Shown here piece by piece: positions 25,326-34,276 of a stretch of DNA of 64,000 bases. The position numbers were made by a program, and so were the translations under genes. The DNA comes from an uncultured Algibacter sp. GTDB lineage: Bacteria > Bacteroidota > Bacteroidia > Flavobacteriales > Flavobacteriaceae. The stretch covers positions 1 to 64,000 of the forward strand of contig CANMZT010000006.1 in the NCBI GenBank assembly GCA_947502405.1, in the 5' to 3' direction. Under the pieces are notes generated by a model. That model made no database searches and had not been told where the DNA came from. It worked only from the letters and a program-made list of their open reading frames with translations. Numbering within the stretch: the first letter of the stretch is position 1; each line of letters begins with the position of its first letter.

Positions 25326-25826
25326 ATGAAAAAACTAATCGTATTACTAGTATTAACGCTTTCATTTGCAAGCTGTGAAAAAGAAGAATTAAACAACACT
25401 GAAGAAAACCTTATTGAAGCTAAAGTTTTAGGAACTTGGGAACTTTATCGTGATGAAAATCTAGAATCTGTAATAGATGAATGGACAGGTACAGAATGTA
25501 CCACTAAAGATGAGTGGTATCAAAACACAAGAGAAAACTCTCAAATTATATTAGAATTTAAATCAGATAATACATTTGTAGATCGATATGCTGATGTTGA
25601 AGTAGCCAATGGTAGTTGGGGACTTCTAGATGATGGTCGTTTTTACTTTGATTACATCCAAAACGAGGCACCTATAAACAATAAACTAACTCAAAGAAGG
25701 TATATTACCATACACTGTGATAATACACATTCAGTAGAAATACAAGATAACAAACGCGCTGTGTATTACTATAGAAAAATGGGAACCACTGAATGTTCAG
25801 ATCTAATAGAATACCATGTTGAATAA
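25326..25826 (+). CDS. Lipocalin-like lipoprotein
   Basis: This 166-residue protein has a lipoprotein signal peptide with lipobox FASC (Cys18). The mature part contains VLGTWELYRDENLESV, IILEFKSDNTFVDRY and GSWGLLDDGRFYF, the G-x-W and alternating strand pattern of small lipocalin-like (DUF4488/lipocalin_4-type) Bacteroidota lipoproteins. It is presumably anchored to the outer membrane. It is followed closely by a second lipoprotein gene on the same strand, and the two probably form an operon ending at the terminator at 26272. No ligand can be deduced. Confidence 0.7.
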   Translation: MKKLIVLLVLTLSFASCEKEELNNTEENLIEAKVLGTWELYRDENLESVIDEWTGTECTTKDEWYQNTRENSQIILEFKSDNTFVDRYADVEVANGSWGLLDDGRFYFDYIQNEAPINNKLTQRRYITIHCDNTHSVEIQDNKRAVYYYRKMGTTECSDLIEYHVE

Positions 25827-25854
25827 ACTATTTTTTAATCAAAACAATACCGCA

Positions 25855-26244
25855 ATGAAAAAAGTATTTCTAATTCTACTACTACCGCTAATTGTAGCAA
25901 CAACATGTGAAGATGACGACTTAAGTTCTGGTTTTGAAACCGAATACATTATAGAGAATAATTCAAGTATCGATTTAATTTTACTTCAAGAAGGTAATTT
26001 TCAAATAACCATTGATAGTGGGGCTAGTTTAACGCTTGCCACAGACTTAAATCAGGAAACAAACCCCATCTCTCCAAATGAATCTTTTACATTTAATAGC
26101 ATTAAATTTTATAAAAAAGATAACGATAATTTTATTCTGGCTTATAAACAAGATCCTATTGATGATAGTTTGTGGGCATTTAATGAGCCCGTAACCAATA
26201 GATATAGTTATACATTAACTCTTACTGACGATTTATTGAATTAA
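25855..26244 (+). CDS. Small lipoprotein of unknown function
   Basis: I use the ATG at 25855 (MKKVFLILLLPLIVATTC), giving 129 residues, because it yields a proper lipoprotein signal with the lipidated Cys at residue 18. The upstream in-frame ATG (25816) overlaps the preceding gene and lacks a signal. The mature part is acidic after the Cys (EDDDLSSGFE) and beta-rich (YIIENNSSIDLILLQEG, FTFNSIKFYKKDNDNF). No family is recognised. It lies 28 bp after the lipocalin-like gene. Confidence 0.65.
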   Translation: MKKVFLILLLPLIVATTCEDDDLSSGFETEYIIENNSSIDLILLQEGNFQITIDSGASLTLATDLNQETNPISPNESFTFNSIKFYKKDNDNFILAYKQDPIDDSLWAFNEPVTNRYSYTLTLTDDLLN

Positions 26245-26271
26245 TATCTATTAATTTTAAAATCAAGACAT

Positions 26272-26302
26272 AAAAAAAGCGTTACACATTGTAACGCTTT
26301 TT
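26272..26302. terminator. Bidirectional terminator between convergent genes
   Basis: A 9-bp stem agcgttaca (26278-26286) / tgtaacgct (26290-26298) with loop cat has A and T runs on both sides. It can serve both the lipoprotein genes and the DUF2853 gene. Confidence 0.9.
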
Positions 26303-26321
26303 AATTTATATAAATCGAGTT

Positions 26322-26660
26322 CTAGTAAACAGACTCTTTTCCAAAATGCTTAGTTAACAAATAGTAAACTACAGCTCTGTATTTGTTACGGTTAGATTTA
26401 CCATAAGTTTCCATAACAGAAGCTATAGCTTCATCTAACTTCGGTCCGTCACTTAATCCTAACTTCTTAATTAAAAAGTTGTTTTTAACAGTAGCTAACT
26501 CAGATTCATCCGATCCTGAAACCGTAGATGCATCTGCATTATAAATAGATGGTCCACATCCAATAGTTACTTTAGTTAATAAATCCATGTCTGCGCTTAC
26601 TCCGCATTTGTCTTTTAAATCAGCAGCATATTTTGCAATAAGCTCGTCTCTTTTACTCAT
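26322..26660 (-). CDS. DUF2853 family protein
   Basis: This 112-residue cytosolic helical protein matches the DUF2853 family in length and in motifs: MSKRDELIAKYAADLKDK at the start, KVTIGCGPSIYNAD in the middle and KYRAVVYYLLTKHFGKE near the end. The function of the family is not known. It is a single-gene unit with its own terminator (26272-26302), lying between the lipoprotein genes and menD. Confidence 0.85.
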   Translation of the reverse strand: MSKRDELIAKYAADLKDKCGVSADMDLLTKVTIGCGPSIYNADASTVSGSDESELATVKNNFLIKKLGLSDGPKLDEAIASVMETYGKSNRNKYRAVVYYLLTKHFGKESVY

Positions 26661-26734
26661 AATGATTTCGTTTTATGTGTTAATTAATAATTTAATAGAT
26701 AACCGTTCTAAAGGTACTAATTTTTAGACACAAA

Positions 26735-26755
26735 AAAAACCAATAAGTCACTTGG
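26735..26755 (-). terminator. Weak candidate terminator after menD
   Basis: Directly after the menD stop, the minus strand reads CCAA-gtgactta-TTGG followed by eight T. The stem is only 4 bp, so the call is tentative. Confidence 0.35.
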
Positions 26756-28516
26756 CTATTTTATAAACTCAAAGTAGTTTAAAAGCACCTCATCATTAAC
26801 ATGCTTTGGGGTAAAGACTTCCAAAAGCTTAGGCTTCTCTCCTTTTGAGTAAAACGATTTTAAAGACAGATTTAGCTTTTCTTCATCTGAAACTGAATCA
26901 TATTCAAAACCATACATCTTACATAATTGCGCCGCGGTTAAATCATGATTCGTTTCAAAATACGTATCAAAATTCTCGGTGTTTTTATGTCCGGGTAGAA
27001 TTCTAAAAATACCTCCACCCCTATTATTTACTACAATTATTCTAAAATGCTCTGGTATATAGTTATTCCAAAGGGCATTACTGTCATAAAAAAAACTTAA
27101 ATCTCCTGTAATAAAAAGCGTTGGATTTTTATTGGCAACAGCACATCCTATGGCTGTAGATGTACTTCCGTCTATACCACTCGTACCACGATTACAAAAT
27201 ACTTTTATGCTTTTATCTATTTTAAACAATTGGGTATAACGTATGGTAGAACTATTCCCTGATTGTAAAATATAATTATTTGGTATTAATTTTAAAACAT
27301 GACTAAACACTTTAAAATCTGAAAACGGAATGGTTTCTAAATACGCTTTATGGCTTTTTAAACGTCGCTGTTTTATTGTTGTCCAGGTTGATTGATAATG
27401 ACTCTTTACAACATGCGTAAGCTTAGGTAAAAACTCTTCAAAAAACGTATTGGGTACTTTTTTAATATGATTGTCTAGACAAAAAAACGTGTCGTTGGCC
27501 TGTTTTGGATCTATATGCCAATGATGTTTGGGTTTATACTTCCTAAGTAATTGTTTAATCTTTTTGGAGACTATTAACCCACCAAAAGTTACTAATATAT
27601 CTGGCTGCAGTTCCTTTTTTTGGTCTTCTGAAAGTGGCGCTATTAACTGGTCGATACTCGGAAAAAAATTTGGATGGTGTAAATTTGATGTGGTTTCTGT
27701 TAAAACAATTACACTATCATCTTCAGCTAACTCATCCAACCACTTTTTTTCTATTTGATTGGGTTGATTTACACCTACTAAAACCATCTTTTTAGTTGCC
27801 GAATTCCAGTCTTCTAAGGCTGCCTTTAAAACATAATCTTCAATTTCAGTTTCCTTTACTTTGGGGTTTATATTTTTGGGATTAACACTTAAGGCATCTA
27901 CCCTTTCATAAAGTGGTTCATCAAAAGGTATATTTATATGTACTGGCCCATTTTTAAACTTAGCAAGGTTTATAGCTTTATTAATTTCCTCTTCATTATG
28001 AGTTTGAATATCCTTTTGTAAGCCCAATAAGCGCTCAAACTTATCCTCCAGACTTTTCATAATAGGTAATTCTTCGTGCTCAGGCACATTTTTTTCATCT
28101 TTTAAATCCAGCTTCAAATTAGCAGAATATAAAATATGATTCTCATAAACGTTTTTCTGATTTATGGTTTGTCCATCTCCAATACCCACCAAATGTTTTG
28201 GTCTATCGGCAGATAAAACTACCAAAGGAATATCACTATAAAACGCTTCCGAAACCGCTGGGTAATAATTGAGTAAGGCACTTCCCGATGTGCAAACTAC
28301 AGCTGTTGGTTCTTGTAATTGTTGTGCAATGCCTAATGCAAAAAAAGCAGCACAACGTTCATCTACAATACTGTAGCATTTAAAAAAATCATCATGAGTA
28401 AAACCAATGGTTAATGGGGCATTTCTACTTCCTGGAGAGATTACTATATGCGTTATGCCTTTAGCTTTACACAGCTCAATAACAGTTTGGGCAAGCGGAA
28501 TTTTAGGGTATATCAT
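26756..28516 (-). CDS. menD: 2-succinyl-5-enolpyruvyl-6-hydroxy-3-cyclohexene-1-carboxylate synthase
   Basis: This 586-residue ThDP enzyme joins isochorismate and 2-oxoglutarate in menaquinone synthesis. The N-terminal HIVISPGSRNAPLTIGF and the SVVDERCAAFFALG stretch with the catalytic-type Glu are typical of MenD. The C-terminal ThDP-binding region has TSGIDGSTSTAIG, GDLSFFYDSNALWNN and NNRGGGIFRILPG. It is preceded by isochorismate synthase (50 bp gap) and a hotdog thioesterase on the same strand, giving a men operon. Menaquinone is the main respiratory quinone of Flavobacteriaceae. Confidence 0.97.
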   Translation of the reverse strand: MIYPKIPLAQTVIELCKAKGITHIVISPGSRNAPLTIGFTHDDFFKCYSIVDERCAAFFALGIAQQLQEPTAVVCTSGSALLNYYPAVSEAFYSDIPLVVLSADRPKHLVGIGDGQTINQKNVYENHILYSANLKLDLKDEKNVPEHEELPIMKSLEDKFERLLGLQKDIQTHNEEEINKAINLAKFKNGPVHINIPFDEPLYERVDALSVNPKNINPKVKETEIEDYVLKAALEDWNSATKKMVLVGVNQPNQIEKKWLDELAEDDSVIVLTETTSNLHHPNFFPSIDQLIAPLSEDQKKELQPDILVTFGGLIVSKKIKQLLRKYKPKHHWHIDPKQANDTFFCLDNHIKKVPNTFFEEFLPKLTHVVKSHYQSTWTTIKQRRLKSHKAYLETIPFSDFKVFSHVLKLIPNNYILQSGNSSTIRYTQLFKIDKSIKVFCNRGTSGIDGSTSTAIGCAVANKNPTLFITGDLSFFYDSNALWNNYIPEHFRIIVVNNRGGGIFRILPGHKNTENFDTYFETNHDLTAAQLCKMYGFEYDSVSDEEKLNLSLKSFYSKGEKPKLLEVFTPKHVNDEVLLNYFEFIK

Positions 28517-28566
28517 GCAATTTTAATAGATATACAAAAATACGGAATAGCGTGTTATTTATCGAA

Positions 28567-29682
28567 TTACAAAATACTTTTAATCACTAAAGATTTTGAT
28601 ACGGTTTCGTCCCACTCTTTTTCAGCATCAGAGCTTTCAGTAATACCACCTCCAACATAAATAATAGCTTCGTTATTTTTAATTTGCATACAACGTAAAT
28701 TCACATAAAGTTGGGTGCTATCTCGTTTTACAGCGTAAGCTCTATTTTCAATATTGCGCTTGCTAGAGCGCGGTGAAATAGTGGTTTCGCAATTTAATTC
28801 GCCTAAAAAACCGGTGTAGAATTCTCGGTTGTAGTTTTCATGCTTTAATATAAATTGTTTAGCAGCTTCCTTTGGTAATCCGCAAACCGCTGGTGTTGGA
28901 TGCAATGCTTCAATAACTTGTTTTAAGGGTGTACCCGCTTTTAAGTTAGCAGAAATCATAGTTTTTAAGTGTACCAAATTTCCAGCTTTTACCGTTTCCA
29001 CATCCGAAACTTTAAAACTCTCAACCGAAGGCTTTAAATTATCTATTATAAAATCGGTAACAAATTGTTGTTCTTGCTTTTCTTTATTTTGCCAAACCAC
29101 ATCCAAGCTGCCTTTGTAATCTTGTGTGCCTGCTAATGCCATAATGGAAAATCGAGAGCCTTCAATTTTTATTAATGTCTCGGGTGTAGCTCCAAGCCAT
29201 AAACCAATTTTTGGATGATACCAACAATATACAAATGCGGATTTATAAGTATTTAAAAGCTTTTTAAAAATTGAAATAGGATTTGGTTCTGAAAGCGCTA
29301 CAGTTTCACTTCTGGACAAAACTACTTTTTTTAAATCTGTTGTTCTTAAGGTTTCTACACCTTGATTTACGAGGGTGATGTGAATATGTTTCGAATCAGT
29401 AGAAATATTTTTGGGCATTGAGTGTATTCCCGCCTGCTCAGGAATGACAGAATATTTAGAGTAACTTATAAGCTCAGAAAGTTCATCTGGAATTAGCACC
29501 GTTTTTTTTACATCATCAAAAGGAGAAAACACAAAACCTTTTTCAGTAAAACCATCAACAAAATATGTGGTGTCGTTATTTTGTAACCGCGCAATAAGGT
29601 TTGTTTTATTGGGTTGCCTGTAGGCTACAAATGGTCGTTGGTTGCTATATTGCGCTTTAATACGCTCAAAAAAATCTTGCAA
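28567..29682 (-). CDS. menF: Isochorismate synthase
   Basis: This 371-residue chorismate-binding enzyme turns chorismate into isochorismate, the first committed step to menaquinone. Signatures are ALAGTQDYKG, the KLxxCG-like HPTPAVCGLPKEAA, YTGFLGELN and IYVGGGITESSDAEKEWDET at the end. The length is on the short side for MenF but usual for Bacteroidota. The context (before menD, after a thioesterase) favours menaquinone over siderophore (EntC) use. The stop of the upstream thioesterase gene is 4 bp before this start. Confidence 0.93.
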   Translation of the reverse strand: MQDFFERIKAQYSNQRPFVAYRQPNKTNLIARLQNNDTTYFVDGFTEKGFVFSPFDDVKKTVLIPDELSELISYSKYSVIPEQAGIHSMPKNISTDSKHIHITLVNQGVETLRTTDLKKVVLSRSETVALSEPNPISIFKKLLNTYKSAFVYCWYHPKIGLWLGATPETLIKIEGSRFSIMALAGTQDYKGSLDVVWQNKEKQEQQFVTDFIIDNLKPSVESFKVSDVETVKAGNLVHLKTMISANLKAGTPLKQVIEALHPTPAVCGLPKEAAKQFILKHENYNREFYTGFLGELNCETTISPRSSKRNIENRAYAVKRDSTQLYVNLRCMQIKNNEAIIYVGGGITESSDAEKEWDETVSKSLVIKSIL

Positions 29683-29686
29683 TGCT

Positions 29687-30112
29687 TTATTTTTTTCTAG
29701 GTAATGAAATGGTTGTTAGCTTACATAAAGAAATTAGATTATCATCATCGTCAGTCACCTTAATTTCAAACAATTGTGTAGTTCTTCCTTTATGGATAAA
29801 CCTTGCTGTAGCATAAACATAACCTGTTTTTACACTTTTTACATGGTTTGCACTAATTTCTATACCACGTACAAACGTATGCTCTAAATCTAAAAGTAAT
29901 TCTGCTGCAAAACTTCCAGTAGTTTCGGCTAATGCTACAGTAGCACCACCATGAAGCACACCATCTGGTTGATATACTCTTTTGTTTACTGGCATTCTTC
30001 CAACTACAAAATCATCACCAAAATCGACCATCTTTATCTCCAAGGTTTCCATTAACGTGTTTTTGGTAATGGCATTGGCTCTTTTTAATATGTCTTGTTT
30101 GGATAATTTCAT
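29687..30112 (-). CDS. Hotdog-fold thioesterase, probably DHNA-CoA hydrolase of the men operon
   Basis: This 141-residue protein belongs to the PaaI/4HBT hotdog family: DGVLHGGATVALAETTGSFA carries the HGG motif and catalytic Glu, and RGIEISANHVKSVKTGYVYA follows. As the first gene of the isochorismate synthase-menD operon it most likely hydrolyses 1,4-dihydroxy-2-naphthoyl-CoA (MenI role). It is also similar to phenylacetate-pathway thioesterases, but no paa genes are nearby. Activity on DHNA-CoA is inferred from context. Confidence 0.8.
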   Translation of the reverse strand: MKLSKQDILKRANAITKNTLMETLEIKMVDFGDDFVVGRMPVNKRVYQPDGVLHGGATVALAETTGSFAAELLLDLEHTFVRGIEISANHVKSVKTGYVYATARFIHKGRTTQLFEIKVTDDDDNLISLCKLTTISLPRKK

Positions 30113-30481
30113 TGAAATCTTTTTTATTTAAGCAGTTGTAAAAATACAAAAAGCGTAGGTAATCTTTAGCTATTAATATATCGATTACGGTATTTGTTGG
30201 AGTAACGAAGTTTAAGTAATTGCTGATAAACTTAAAAGGTATTATAAATATGCATTAAGGCTTGATATTTTATACGCAATATGGGTTTGATTTATTATTT
30301 TGAAGTAGCAATGGGATACTCTAAAAGCTTATTTTTTTGGATTTTGGGAGGTGACGCTTATCTTTGATGATATGACGTCGTTTTAATGACTTATATCAGT
30401 CGATAAGCGAAGTTAGAATTTTCTTACCAGAATATCAATAGGTAATCCTACGTATTTTTAAATATAATTGTAAACAAAAAA
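30113..30481. other. Intergenic region upstream of the men operon
   Basis: This AT-rich stretch contains an 8-bp perfect inverted repeat (cgcttatc 30355-30362 with gataagcg 30402-30409) around a 39-nt loop that itself contains gacgtc. A frame of 28 codons (near 30280) is too short to call. The men promoter must lie near 30113-30180, but no full TAnnTTTG box is visible there. Confidence 0.45.
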
Positions 30482-30499
30482 ACCTCCCAAATGGGAGGT
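30482..30499. terminator. Terminator of the serine hydrolase gene
   Basis: The stem acctccc / gggaggt with loop aaat is flanked by an A run on one side and a T run on the other. It lies 26 bp past the stop at 30525 and reads as a minus-strand intrinsic terminator. Confidence 0.9.
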
Positions 30500-30524
30500 C
30501 TTTTTTCAGAACATTTTAAAGCTA

Positions 30525-32288
30525 TTATTCCTTTAATTTTTTTCCAGTAATCTCGCGCCCACCTTGAAAAAGTGTTACACTTTCTACTTTACCAGCATCA
30601 TTTTTATTAAACTTTAACTGTGCTTGCACCACTTTTAAATAAAACTCGGTTTCGCTTTTAGGAAAAACATCAAATACGGGTTGCCCTGTAGCTTGTGTTT
30701 TTAACTGGGTGCCTTCTCTGGTTATGGTTAGTATAAACCCAGGCATCAGTTCGTATTTACCTAAATACGTATCTAAAATAGCCTCTGATACTTTAATTTC
30801 TTTTTGCAAATCGCTAACATCATCACCTAACTTTTTTAAATACTCAATACCGTTTTGGTTATTTGGGTCTAACTCTACAGATTTTCTATAGTTTTTTATA
30901 GCCAAATCGGTTTTACCTAAATGCATTAAAGCTTCTCCATAACTATCATAAGTATTTGAGGATTTTGGAAATGCCTCAGTATTCAACTTAAAGACTTCAG
31001 CTGCAGCTTCGGTTTTACCAGCGCCCATAAGCTTATAGCCCATAGCATTCATATCGCCTTCATCGGTATGATAAAGTTCTGAATCTTTAATTGCATTATA
31101 ATGCGCTAATCCAGCTTCAATACCTTTATCTTCAATAACTGCATATAATGCATCTGCAACCGATTTTTTAGGCATGCTATAATCTTTCCCATTTAAAATG
31201 CCATAAATAGCTCGAGTTATTGAATTTAGTGGTGCACCACCTGTATTACTAAAAAGTACAACCAAAGATTTGTTTGAAGGTGCTCTGGAAATATTGGTAT
31301 TAAACCCGTTAATTCCGCCACCATGACCAATGGTATAAATGCTATCTTTAGACTTTCCTATTTTGTTATAACCTACACCCCAACCGTATGCATAATGGCT
31401 ATTTCCCCAAGCTGGGATATAAGGTTTAAAATACATATCCATGTATTTTTTAGTCAGCAATTTATTAGTGTACAACCCTTGATCCCACAAGTATAAATCT
31501 TCAACGGTGGAATACATAGAACCTGCTGCATATGGAATAGACATATCTAAATACCTTGAGTTCTCATAACCACTTCCGTTTTTCTCATAGCCTGTGGCAC
31601 GTTTCTTTAAAATCTCTCCGTGATGGTCGTAACCAGTATTGTCCATCTTTAAAGGCTTAAATATGTTTTCGTGTAGCAATGCTTCATAAGTCTTTCCGCT
31701 TAGTTTTTCAGCTAAAACACCCAATAAAAAATAACCTGAATTGCTATACTTGAATTTCTCTCCTGGAGCAAATTCTAAATCCATATCCTGAAATTTCTTA
31801 ATAAATTCTTCTGGTGTAAATGGGTTACGACTTTCGTCTTGCATAAACCTTGGAAACGAAGTGTAATTAGGTATTCCTGAGGTATGTGTTAATAGATGAT
31901 GCGTGGTTATTTTATCGCCATTGGCTTTTGGATAATCAGGAAGATAGGTTGTAATGGGTGCTTGCAAATCTAATTTACCTGCTTCTGCCAGTTGTAAAAT
32001 TAACATGGCTGTGAATTGTTTAGTAATAGAACCCAATCGGTGTTTGGTGTCTGAAGCATTAGGAATATCCCATTCCATATTCGCCATACCAAAGCCTTTT
32101 TTATAGATAACTTTACCGTTATCTGCTACTAACGCTGAACCGTTAAATTTACCATACTCAGCATATTTACTAAGGAGTTCGTTGATTTTATCGACTTTTG
32201 ATTGTGAAAATACAGGACTTGAAACAATTAATAAGGCAAATAATAGTCCACTTGTTTTTAACCATTTAAAATTTGTAATTGATTGCAT
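30525..32288 (-). CDS. Serine hydrolase (class C beta-lactamase/esterase-like) with TPR and C-terminal lipocalin-like domain
   Basis: This 587-residue protein has a signal peptide (to about residue 29, VFSQS). The beta-lactamase-like domain shows S87-x-x-K90 (GSITKQF), Y181-S-N183 (KYSNSGY) and an HGGG at about 322, the three active-site elements of class C enzymes, penicillin-binding proteins and esterases. After it come TPR-like helices (SSNTYDSYGEALMHLGKTDL, AIKNYRKSVELDPNNQN) and a beta-rich end (YLGKYELMPGFILTITREG) typical of DUF3471-type tails. It acts in the periplasm. Peptide or ester hydrolysis is more likely than resistance, since such combined proteins are usual in Bacteroidota. 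Confidence 0.85.
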   Translation of the reverse strand: MQSITNFKWLKTSGLLFALLIVSSPVFSQSKVDKINELLSKYAEYGKFNGSALVADNGKVIYKKGFGMANMEWDIPNASDTKHRLGSITKQFTAMLILQLAEAGKLDLQAPITTYLPDYPKANGDKITTHHLLTHTSGIPNYTSFPRFMQDESRNPFTPEEFIKKFQDMDLEFAPGEKFKYSNSGYFLLGVLAEKLSGKTYEALLHENIFKPLKMDNTGYDHHGEILKKRATGYEKNGSGYENSRYLDMSIPYAAGSMYSTVEDLYLWDQGLYTNKLLTKKYMDMYFKPYIPAWGNSHYAYGWGVGYNKIGKSKDSIYTIGHGGGINGFNTNISRAPSNKSLVVLFSNTGGAPLNSITRAIYGILNGKDYSMPKKSVADALYAVIEDKGIEAGLAHYNAIKDSELYHTDEGDMNAMGYKLMGAGKTEAAAEVFKLNTEAFPKSSNTYDSYGEALMHLGKTDLAIKNYRKSVELDPNNQNGIEYLKKLGDDVSDLQKEIKVSEAILDTYLGKYELMPGFILTITREGTQLKTQATGQPVFDVFPKSETEFYLKVVQAQLKFNKNDAGKVESVTLFQGGREITGKKLKE

Positions 32289-32435
32289 AAGATGATTTTT
32301 TTGATTGATTATTAGTTTCTTTTAGTGTGACGATACGCGTCGCTATAAGTTACATAATAATTCGAAAAAAAATCAAAAAATTGTTTAAAACAAAACCGTT
32401 AGAAAAAGCATCTGTTTTATTAAACGTTATATTTC

Positions 32436-32924
32436 CTATACAGCCAAAGCGTTTTCTAGAGCTAAAAGGTGAGTGATTTTATTACTATCATTTTTTAGCG
32501 GATAAATAGTAATTTCACACTTATAGGGTTCACCATCTTTTTTGTAATTGATGATTTCTTCTGTAAAATGAATTCCTGATTGTAATTGGGTTCTAATTGA
32601 TTTTCTAGTTTTAGAAGATGATTTTTCACCTTGTAGAAAGTTTGGTTTTTTTCCAACCGCATATTTAGCTGGATACCCTGTCATTTTACTAAATCCTTTA
32701 TTTACCCATTTAATATCTTGATTAGCATCGGTAAGAACCAAAGCTTCAAATTTGTTTTTGGTGAGTAGCTCTTCAACATCTTTTGTCCAGCCAAATTGTG
32801 CCTTACAATCTTTTAAAAATGCAATTTCGGTTTGTTTATTGAAGTTTTTAGCTTGTTCTGATAAGAACATGCCGTAGATGTCCCAACATAATAAAGGTGC
32901 TCTTAGTGTAGCTGTAGTTTTCAT
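32436..32924 (-). CDS. Stand-alone PAS domain protein, LOV-like but lacking the photoactive cysteine
   Basis: This 162-residue protein has a helical N-terminal cap (about 1-55) and one PAS domain (about 60-155). The domain follows LOV sequences closely: TDANQDIKWVNKGFSKMTGY, then GKKPNFLQGEKS and EEIINYKKDGEPYKCEI. In LOV photoreceptors the segment is GRNCRFLQG; here the flavin-reactive Cys is Pro94. The domain could still bind FMN or another ligand but cannot form the cysteinyl adduct. There is no output domain, so it would act through a partner. A TAnnTTTG-type -7 box (caaagata at 32941-32948 on the plus strand) lies 17 bp before the start. Confidence 0.8.
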   Translation of the reverse strand: MKTTATLRAPLLCWDIYGMFLSEQAKNFNKQTEIAFLKDCKAQFGWTKDVEELLTKNKFEALVLTDANQDIKWVNKGFSKMTGYPAKYAVGKKPNFLQGEKSSSKTRKSIRTQLQSGIHFTEEIINYKKDGEPYKCEITIYPLKNDSNKITHLLALENALAV

Positions 32925-33179
32925 TGCTTCTTTTTGAGTGCAAAGATATAAAGAAGCTAGATTGACTATTAAATATAATAGCCTTAAGTATAAATCTTAA
33001 CTTGCTTTATATCGCGAAAGCACGGTTTTATGATTATAAAGGAAGTGTCTGGCTTGTAATTTTCATTACTTACAGTTGCGCGACAGCTCGTGATTTTAAC
33101 ACGATTCCTTTTTATCTAGCAAAAGCTAAACCTTTATAATAACTCAAAGATAATCAATTAAATTTTGACTATGCAAAAC

Positions 33180-33785
33180 TTACAAATCCTTCCTATAACG
33201 CTCTATCATGGCTTCTCTAGTTTCAGGAGCTTCTTTTGAACCTAATTGATCTTTTAACATTTGCCCCATCGTGGGAAACGTATCTCGATCAATTTGAGTT
33301 GAGGCTTCCCATAATTTTGAACGCATAAACGCTTTAGCACAATGTAAAAAAGCTTCTTTTACAGAAATAACAATACAGGCTTTTGGCGGGTTATTTTCTT
33401 CAATAAATAGTTTTAAATAAGAGGTGTCAGTGGATAAAAAAGCACTCCCATTGATGCGAAGTGTTTCATCAACCCCAGGAATTAAAAACAGTAAGCCAAT
33501 GCTATTCGTCTCAATAATATTTGATATACTATCTACCCTATTATTACCCTTTGCATCAGGGATAACAATAGTTTTATCATCAACAATTTTTACAAATCCA
33601 GAGTTCCCTCCTCTTGGTGAGGCATCTTGATTTCCTTCTAGACTTGAAGTAGACATTACCAAAAACGGTGAGGTTTTTATAAAATTAATGGCGTGTTTCT
33701 CTAAATGATCTAGAACTTTATCTTTAGCTCTTCCTTTAGGATAGCCATATAATTCGCGAAGTTGAGACTCATTTTCAATTTTCAT
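33180..33785 (-). CDS. Pyridoxamine-5'-phosphate-oxidase-family FMN-binding protein
   Basis: This 201-residue protein has the split-barrel flavin-binding plan of PNPOx-like proteins (MSMEG_1061-type): FLVMSTSSLEGNQDASPRGG, GFVKIVDDKTIVIPDAKGNNR, SIGLLFLIPGVDETLRINGSA and CIVISVKEAFLHCAKAFMRS. The last motif with HCAKAF is typical of this subgroup. It is probably a small cytosolic flavin- or F420-type reductase. The substrate is unknown, and true PdxH function is unlikely because the PLP-binding signature is missing. Confidence 0.85.
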   Translation of the reverse strand: MKIENESQLRELYGYPKGRAKDKVLDHLEKHAINFIKTSPFLVMSTSSLEGNQDASPRGGNSGFVKIVDDKTIVIPDAKGNNRVDSISNIIETNSIGLLFLIPGVDETLRINGSAFLSTDTSYLKLFIEENNPPKACIVISVKEAFLHCAKAFMRSKLWEASTQIDRDTFPTMGQMLKDQLGSKEAPETREAMIERYRKDL

Positions 33786-33919
33786 ATTGAAGTTGTTACT
33801 GTGGTTATAAATTTAATAAATTAATAAGGTCTTAAACCTTGTAAATTGGTTATTCATCAAGTATTTATATATCAAATGATAAATATTATTTAAAATTACA
33901 CATCTTAATTCTTTTTAAA

Positions 33920-34276
33920 TTGAAGCATTTAATAGTCTTATTTGCCTTATTTTTTACATGTTTTTGTAGTGCACAGTTTATATCTGATGATGATAAACTA
34001 CATTTTGGTACTGGTTTTTTAATATCTGGTAGTACTTATGCAATAGTTTATGCCAAAACCAAAAATAAAAAGAAGGCCTTTTGGTATAGTTTTGCAGCTT
34101 CAACTCTAGCTGGACTTTCCAAAGAAATTTATGATGGTTATATTATAGAGGGAAGGTTTGATTCTGGTGAACTTATAGCTACTTCCCTTGGCGGTATAAC
34201 AGCAAGTACAACACTTCAAATATTTGTTGGCAAAAAGAAAAGTAAAAAACGAAAAGATGTTGCAATTGTTAACTAA
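33920..34276 (+). CDS. Small secreted or membrane protein, TTG start
   Basis: This 118-residue protein starts at a TTG codon (33920) and has a signal peptide ending CFCSAQ. The mature part has DDKLHFGTGFLISGSTYAIV and FAASTLAGLSKEIYDGY, then DSGELIATSLGG and a basic tail KKKSKKRK. This resembles the YfiM-like family of small membrane proteins with conserved D-K-x-x-H and K-E-x-x-D patterns. Two or three hydrophobic helices are likely. It overlaps tail-to-tail by 8 bp with the flavin oxidoreductase gene. Confidence 0.65.
   Translation: MKHLIVLFALFFTCFCSAQFISDDDKLHFGTGFLISGSTYAIVYAKTKNKKKAFWYSFAASTLAGLSKEIYDGYIIEGRFDSGELIATSLGGITASTTLQIFVGKKKSKKRKDVAIVN

Noticed and set aside
30525-32288. Antibiotic-resistance beta-lactamase
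   Set aside because: The SxxK/YxN/HGG set is shared with esterases and peptidases. The TPR and tail domains and lack of resistance context argue against a dedicated beta-lactamase.
33180-33785. PdxH (pyridoxine-phosphate oxidase)
   Set aside because: The fold family matches, but the specific PLP-binding C-terminal signature is absent and the sequence fits another FMN-binding subgroup.
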